Below are positions 58,355-64,000 of a DNA stretch of 64,000 nt, piece by piece. This DNA comes from Rhizophagus irregularis (taxonomy: Eukaryota; Glomeromycota; Glomeromycetes; Glomerales; Glomeraceae): the NCBI RefSeq assembly GCF_026210795.1, contig NC_089433.1, forward strand, positions 5,047,001 through 5,111,000, written 5' to 3'. A program made the position numbers and the translations under genes. The stretch's first letter is position 1. Every line of letters begins with the position of its first letter. Under the pieces are notes generated by a model, which made no database searches, was not told where the DNA came from, and saw only the letters and a list, made by a program, of their open reading frames with translations.

Positions 58355-60639
58355 AAAATAAGTCAATTAGAACATGCATCTGCACCAAATAATATAAAAT
58401 ACATTTTATAAAAATTCATCTAAAAAAAAGTGATGAATATAAATATAGAAGGTGTAACACAATTGTGAAAACTCATCTTCTAACACTAAACTCCTTATGT
58501 TAGATAAGATGTGACAAATTTAACTAATATTAACTAGTAACACAATTTTATGATTAGGATTTTTTTTTTTTGTTGATATCATTGTATTTTGTTCAACACT
58601 AATTATAGAGTATATATATGTAATTTTTTTTTACATAAATAAAAAAATTTAGTTTGTAATTGAACAAATAAAATATAAGATTTGAAAATATTATTAACTG
58701 TTAATTTTATGATGATTAAAATTAAGAAGTAAGTTAATAATAAATATAATAAATATAAATATACTAGTAATTATCAATTTTTTTTTAAACCTGAATTATT
58801 ACTAATAGTAGCTTCAATAGTGTATTTATTGCTGATATTTTCTTTCAAAATAATATATGAAATATAACTGCATAATAGGAAAATTTCATCAAAGTTATTA
58901 TATGCTCAATTACAGATGAATATAGTGTCTCTTTATTAAAGATTAAGTTATGAAAATATTGTGACAATACTTATTAATGGAATGCAAGAAATTGATGCTG
59001 TAATTTATAGAAATATGGTATACAATTTAAAATATATAATTTTAATCTAGGCTAGGACTTTATCATTACTCTTGTCAAAAAAAAAGAATTTGTTAAACTC
59101 TCACCATACTATAGAATATTTACCTAGATTTTTCTTCTTTTACTGCTAATTAAGGGTAATAAATAAATATTTAATGACTATATTAATATGCTTTAAATTA
59201 TATAATATGTTTAATATGTTTATAAAATAGATTCATATATATATATCAACGTTTTTTTTTCAAGCATCTTTTCTTGGCAAGTTCCCTTTCTACGGTATTT
59301 ACTTAAAAAAAAACAGAGAAACTATAGTCCAGAAACCAATATGTTAACTTTCAACAGTATATATTAGCTTGGATTAAATTCAATAATAGAATAAAAAATT
59401 CAGCAAAATTTTCATTATAAGTATCTTTTTGTAAATGCTTACCATAATAAATATAAAATGATGCCGATTCAGATAATTTGGAAGCGAATGTACTTTGTAC
59501 AGACAAAAAAAATATGTATTTTGAGAATTAAGTTATTTAAATTGATAGATAAATTACACAAATTAATACATAATTTCATACACAATATCTTTGATGTGTT
59601 TATTATAATATCAAATAAGAGTATAGTAACATAGAAATATGTTTATAAACTCATGACTAATTAGATAAAATTAGCTAGGTCAAAACGAATCTACAACTAA
59701 AGTGATTTCTAACGATACTAAAAAAAAATTATTATTAATATAAAGGAGCTAAAATTTCACTATATTTTAAAATTTGAATAGTAAAATTTGCCTAACCAAC
59801 AATAAAATTATAATCACTTAAATTTCTTTAAAATATTATAGGAAAAAAAAGAAATAAATTTATATCAAGCAAAGTTTTTACTTTTGGAAAATTTTTCATT
59901 GTAAAATGAAACAATTCTTTATTTTTATCTTAGAATACTGACAGGTAAAGTTAAAGCTTTGGATTGATATTAACCGCAGAATCAATTTAACCTTATTACC
60001 TTTATTTTACAATCATTCTTTACAATTATAAAACTGTGAAGTATAAATCTACTTTAATCCTGTTATTCCTGTGCATTATACTAGTAACAGGGCTTATATC
60101 ACAAGGATAATTAATTTAGTTAGAGATCAAACAAAACTATTACTAGGAAAAATGTAGAATTTTGTAGAAGAAATTTATTTTAGAAATTTTGTTACAATAA
60201 AATGGAAAATTTTTATTTTATTGGTTTTAATATCTTTTTTTTTTTTTTATAACTTTAACCTTTATTAATATTGTAATATTTATGCAATATAATTTATACA
60301 TCCGTTAAATAAAGTAACTATCTAGAAAATAAAATCTATCTATACCTACCTTGCTAAAAAAAAAAAATGTTAGTATACCACAAAAATCTAGCAGTGAATC
60401 TCTTAAGAGCCTAATTTCATACAGATGTTAAGATTGTTAAGTTGTTAAGTGTACATCCTAGGGGTACGTGAATAACGAATTTTGCAGCAAAACTAAACTT
60501 GACTCCTGCTTTATCATCCTGTAACTAATTTCTCAAATTTGTTTACCTTATTTAACAGTTATTTCTTCTAACTTCTCCTAACATAAATATTACATTATTT
60601 AGATTTGTTTGCATATTAAACGAAATATTTGCTTATTCG
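58355..60639. other. Intergenic DNA, no gene seen
   Basis: AT-rich, with no recognisable frame. At 58420-58760 the sequence resembles the region after the LINE (about 53280-53600: GGTGTAACACA, ACACTAATTATAGAGTA, AATTTAGTTTGTAATTGAA), an old dispersed or duplicated block that flanks the kinase gene on both sides. Confidence 0.5.
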
Positions 60640-62099
60640 CTATCAGAGTCATTTCTTCTTCCCTGAATTGATACGATGCATTTTTTTTGTTTTCATTCAA
60701 TTTTTCTGTATCTGAGTCCACAATCTTATCTTTTCCTTTATTAATTATTTCTTCTTTGCCAATAATCTTGGCAATTCGTGCACTAAATTCATTATTTAAT
60801 TGATTGAATTTTCTACTACTGCCTTGGTCGGCATTGGAGAAATCACTGATATCTTGAGACCTAATAACGCATCTTCAAATTGTTCATCCTCTGAAGGAAG
60901 CAGTGCATTTCGGTCTATTGTTTTTCAATATCTTGGCTTTTTAAAACTTCCATCTCTACCAATAATTTCATCTTATTCTTTATTATGTAAGCCTTTACCC
61001 AGGTCTTCATTCATGGCAGATTCGTATGTAGCCTTAAATAAATTTTGTTCATTATTAAAATCATTAAAATATTTTTTATTTTGTTTTTTTTAATGATTTT
61101 AGCGAAATGGCCTCCATAATTTCGTAGGTAGTCCTTAATCAGCATTTACTCATTCATATACATCTCTTTTTCATTTAATTTTTGACCACCTGTTAACTAT
61201 ATCGTTTTTTAATGTCATTCGATGAAATTTTTACATCAAACATTCTGAAAAAATATAAACGTCCATCATGAAAATAGATTCCATATTTTTTGTTAAGCAG
61301 ATTTTAGTCTGGACAGTTTTGTTTTTATAATTATGTTTGACCCATACAACCCACTTGTTTCATCACTTCATATATCTCTTCGTCTTTTCAATAAGACAGA
61401 ATCTTAATCACATGAATTATTGGCAAATATTTATCCAAGTAATTACTATCGGCAGTTGTTTTAACTGGAACCTCCCATTTTAATTTTTCCGATTGTTAAG
61501 CCTTTTTGTTAGTCTTATTTTTTTTGTTACTTTTACTCGTTTCACATTCTTTTCCTGATTTTAACCTTTATTTTTAATTCTAATTCAGATATAATTGCTT
61601 CGTATTTCTTTGTTATCTTCTCATCTTTCAATATTACTCATTTTTTATCTTTTGTGTCATTTATAATTTTTTCTAAATTTGAAATCTACTCCATGTGCTT
61701 TTTTATTTTTCTTGTTAGAGTGATATTGTTCTTTTTTTTCCGTTTACTGGACTTTCTAATTTGCATAATTCCTTATCCCGCTCATATGACTGTGGATTAT
61801 TGCTGTGCTCACTGGGAAGAGAAAATTTTTTGAGAAAGTCCGTAAAGTTTTTCTATTAACTCTATTAAAAAGTGTACTATAAACATCAACTTAGACAGTC
61901 GTTCCATATATTCTTCTGTTCTTAAAACAATATTACATACTTAGTCTACTGGTATAGTATCAAAAATCTTCAGGTTAAAGTTGTTAAATTCTTGCATTGA
62001 TTTTATCTTGTATATTTTCATTAAAAACCTTTGCTCAAAGTCCTTAAAGGCTAATAAAAACTTCTTCATAAAATTGTTTATGAGCTCTTCCCGAGTTAA
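60640..62099 (-). pseudogene. Decayed ORF on the minus strand, unknown family
   Basis: Fragments read as protein in changing frames: TREELINNFMKKFLLAFKDF near 62080, NNFNLKIFDTIPVD and TEEYMERLSKL near 61950, IVNRWSKIK and LPTKLWRPF near 61150, and NALLPSEDEQFEDAL near 60890. Stops and frameshifts interrupt it every 30-60 codons. The charged, helical content could suit a retroelement ORF1, but I do not recognise it. The 97-codon plus-strand frame at 60800-61093 is its antisense shadow. Confidence 0.45.
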
Positions 62100-62102
62100 A
62101 AC

Positions 62103-62390
62103 TACCCTATAAAAAAATTGGATACGTTTTTTATAAAGTTTTTATACGATTTTTTTCCTTAGAAATCACGTATCATAATAGGATATGGAAAAATGCACAA
62201 TTCTGTATCACTAAAAATATGGTTTGGATACAGTATTTGCACGGAATTCATATGGAATTTACATGATTTGATCACTGATTTTATCACAAAATTTATACGA
62301 TTTGGTCACTGAATTTACTATTTGTATTACAGTTTACTATAATTATATTTACATAAACTTTATTAAATTAAATAAAAAATAAAAAATAAA
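62103..62390 (+). repeat. Dispersed repeat, copy 1
   Basis: Shares CCCTATAAAAAA, GGATATGGAAAAATGCACAA and a series of TTTGGTCACTGAATTTAC-like words with 63245-63555 in the same orientation. The two copies have diverged. They flank an A/G-rich stretch and could be decayed long terminal repeats or solo copies. Confidence 0.5.
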
Positions 62391-63244
62391 CAAAATACAA
62401 ATACATTAGGAAAATTCCCTCCTTATTAAAACCACCTATTGCAACCAAAATTATCTATAAGTTCAGGTTCATTTGGAGTCAAATAACCTAAAAAAACAAA
62501 AAAAGAAACATAAGAACGTCTAATTTAATTGGAAACAAAACCCCCTTCATATAGTATCTGATATCGTCCAAGTTACCAAAGGTCACAGCATTCCTACAAA
62601 AAAAGAAAGAGAACTCCAGAATGTCTGACCTACATAAATGAAAAGAATTATACCAAAACAACAAAATAAATCCAAAACTGACCTACAAAAAAAGAAGACT
62701 CTGAAGCAACAAAACTGAAACAACCTACAAAAAGAAAAGAATCTGAACCTAACTTACAAAAAAAAAAAAAAAAAGAAAAGAAAATTTGAACTGACCTAAA
62801 AAAAAAATAAATCCTGAACAATCCTACAAAAAAGAAAAAAGAAACTGAATTTTCTCACAAAAAAAAAATCTGCTGGACTATGAAATAAAAAAAGGGATAA
62901 ATATAAATAAAAAAGAAAGGGGAATAAAGAATAAATCAAAAAAAAAATATTTTTTTAAAAAGAGGATAACGAAGTTACGAAAGTTAAAAAAAATTTTTTT
63001 TTAAAAGAGAGGTGACGAAAAAAGAAGAAAAATTTAGAAAAAATAACAAAAATAAGATAAAAGAAAAGAGAAGGAAGGGAGATCAAACTCATCAAAGTAA
63101 GGGTTTATATAAAAAACTAGAATATGCAATTTGCCAGAGGACTTTATCCCCAAACATAACATTTATAATTAAAAAAATTTTTTGATATAAATAAATTGAA
63201 TTGTATGTAAAATATTACCAAATAATAAAATTTTATATAATTAG
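62391..63244. other. Low-complexity A-rich DNA
   Basis: From about 62590 to 63060 it consists of CCTACAAAAAAAGAAA-type and AAAAGAAAG-type tracts. There is no gene. Confidence 0.65.
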
Positions 63245-63555
63245 ACCCTATAAAAAATCATGTTTTTAATAAGGTTTTATACAATTTTTTCTTAAAAATA
63301 ATGTTTCTAATCTATATAGGGGATATGGAAAAATGCACAATTCCATATCACAAAAATGTATCATTTGCATGATTTGACCATAATTTATGCTGAATTTATA
63401 TTGATTTGATCACAGAAATTACATAATTTAAGCATAGAATTTACACAATTTGGTTAATAAACTTACAGCTTACTGCTTAAATTACAATTATTAATATTAG
63501 TTGCATTTATATGAATTTGATTTTAATAATATTTTACTAAATTATTAAATCAAAT
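63245..63555 (+). repeat. Dispersed repeat, copy 2
   Basis: Counterpart of 62103-62390, with GGATATGGAAAAATGCACAA at about 63321 and the same GATTTGAC/CAGAATTTACA words. Confidence 0.5.
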
Positions 63556-63582
63556 ATAAAAATAAAAAAAATCCTTAGTATC

Positions 63583-64000
63583 CACAAGTCGAACGATGTC
63601 AAATTGGGAACCAATCAGGTGACCAAATTCCACCCGATTGGTTCCTATTTTTTTAAAAATTTTTATCAATCGGTAAACCTGATTGCTGCTAAAGATGGCG
63701 CAAAGGAAGATACTCGGGTACCAATCAGGATATTCAATAGAAAACAATCAGGTATTAATAGTTACCAATAAGATATTTACTATTTGACATATCAGTATAC
63801 CGATTGATAACTTTTTAATTAAATGTCAGTGTACTGATTGATTACTTTTCGATTAATTTATAACAATGCATTTTTATTTTAAAATTATTTAGAATTTACA
63901 TTAAAATATTAAAATTATCGCTGTTTTCAAATTAGTGTGACCCCACATGTCACCCCTAAGGAAATCGATTTCCAAAAATTTGTGAAAACCTGGAATTTTC
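63583..64000. mobile_element. CACTA-like element, one end; runs off the window
   Basis: From CACAAGTCGAACGATGTC the sequence follows the inverted right end of the 26838-29127 element (CACTAGTCAAACGATGTC) for about 250 bp, including GATTGCTGC..AAGATGGCGCAAA and TACTCGGGTACCAAT. It is another copy of the same family in opposite orientation. The other end lies outside the window. Confidence 0.7.

Noticed and set aside
1-64000. tRNA and rRNA genes
   Set aside because: No B-box-like motif in a tRNA context and no conserved rRNA segment was noticed on either strand by eye; a dedicated scan could still find one.

Overview
The window looks like a repeat-rich nuclear contig from an arbuscular mycorrhizal fungus of the Rhizophagus/Glomeromycotina type. 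The DNA is extremely AT-rich, introns are short (67-75 nt) with GT..AG ends, and the gene families fit that group: kinases with HRDLH/HRDFH active sites and a zinc-ribbon plus WTSGN N-terminus, and F-box/leucine-rich proteins. Transposons are nested several layers deep. The species assignment is inference from family knowledge; no search was run.

Layout. 1-8.9 kb: one intact F-box gene (2745-4169, minus) in otherwise non-coding DNA that holds decayed F-box fragments. 8.94-11.8 kb: a 13-exon protein kinase gene (minus) whose C-terminal tail is built from small exons of identical phase. 13.4-36.8 kb: a very large inverted repeat with two arms of about 4 kb (insertions subtracted). Its unique centre carries an F-box copy with two nonsense codons, a degraded integrase-chromodomain gene and a small zinc-ribbon ORF; a decayed Maverick/Polinton-like element is my leading but unproven reading. 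Because the arms are paralogous, each later insertion has its own empty site in the other arm. This reveals an apparently intact 4.3 kb TTAA-target transposon with a 7-exon, 1126-residue DDE transposase gene, two non-autonomous CACTA-like elements with TTT target duplications, and a hAT-like MITE with a perfect 8 bp duplication. One CACTA-like element contains a second hAT-like MITE, itself made of three hairpins.

37.2-44.7 kb: a set of tiny exons, a superfamily 3 helicase relic, a coiled-coil ORF, a hAT-like MITE and a broken multi-exon gene of a family I believe to be lineage-specific. 45.6-52.7 kb: a broken non-LTR retrotransposon (endonuclease, reverse transcriptase, RNase H) interrupted by a hAT-like MITE. 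54.2-58.35 kb: a kinase gene in which five truncated kinase N-lobes, each with a zinc ribbon, lie in tandem upstream of one complete kinase domain, encoded by near-identical 158-160-codon exons. 58.4-64 kb: a decayed ORF, low-complexity DNA, two related ~300 bp repeats and the start of another CACTA-like copy.

The best candidates for new biology are the tandem N-lobe kinase, the 1-1 exon tail of the first kinase, and the intact TTAA transposon with a multidomain transposase I cannot place in a superfamily.
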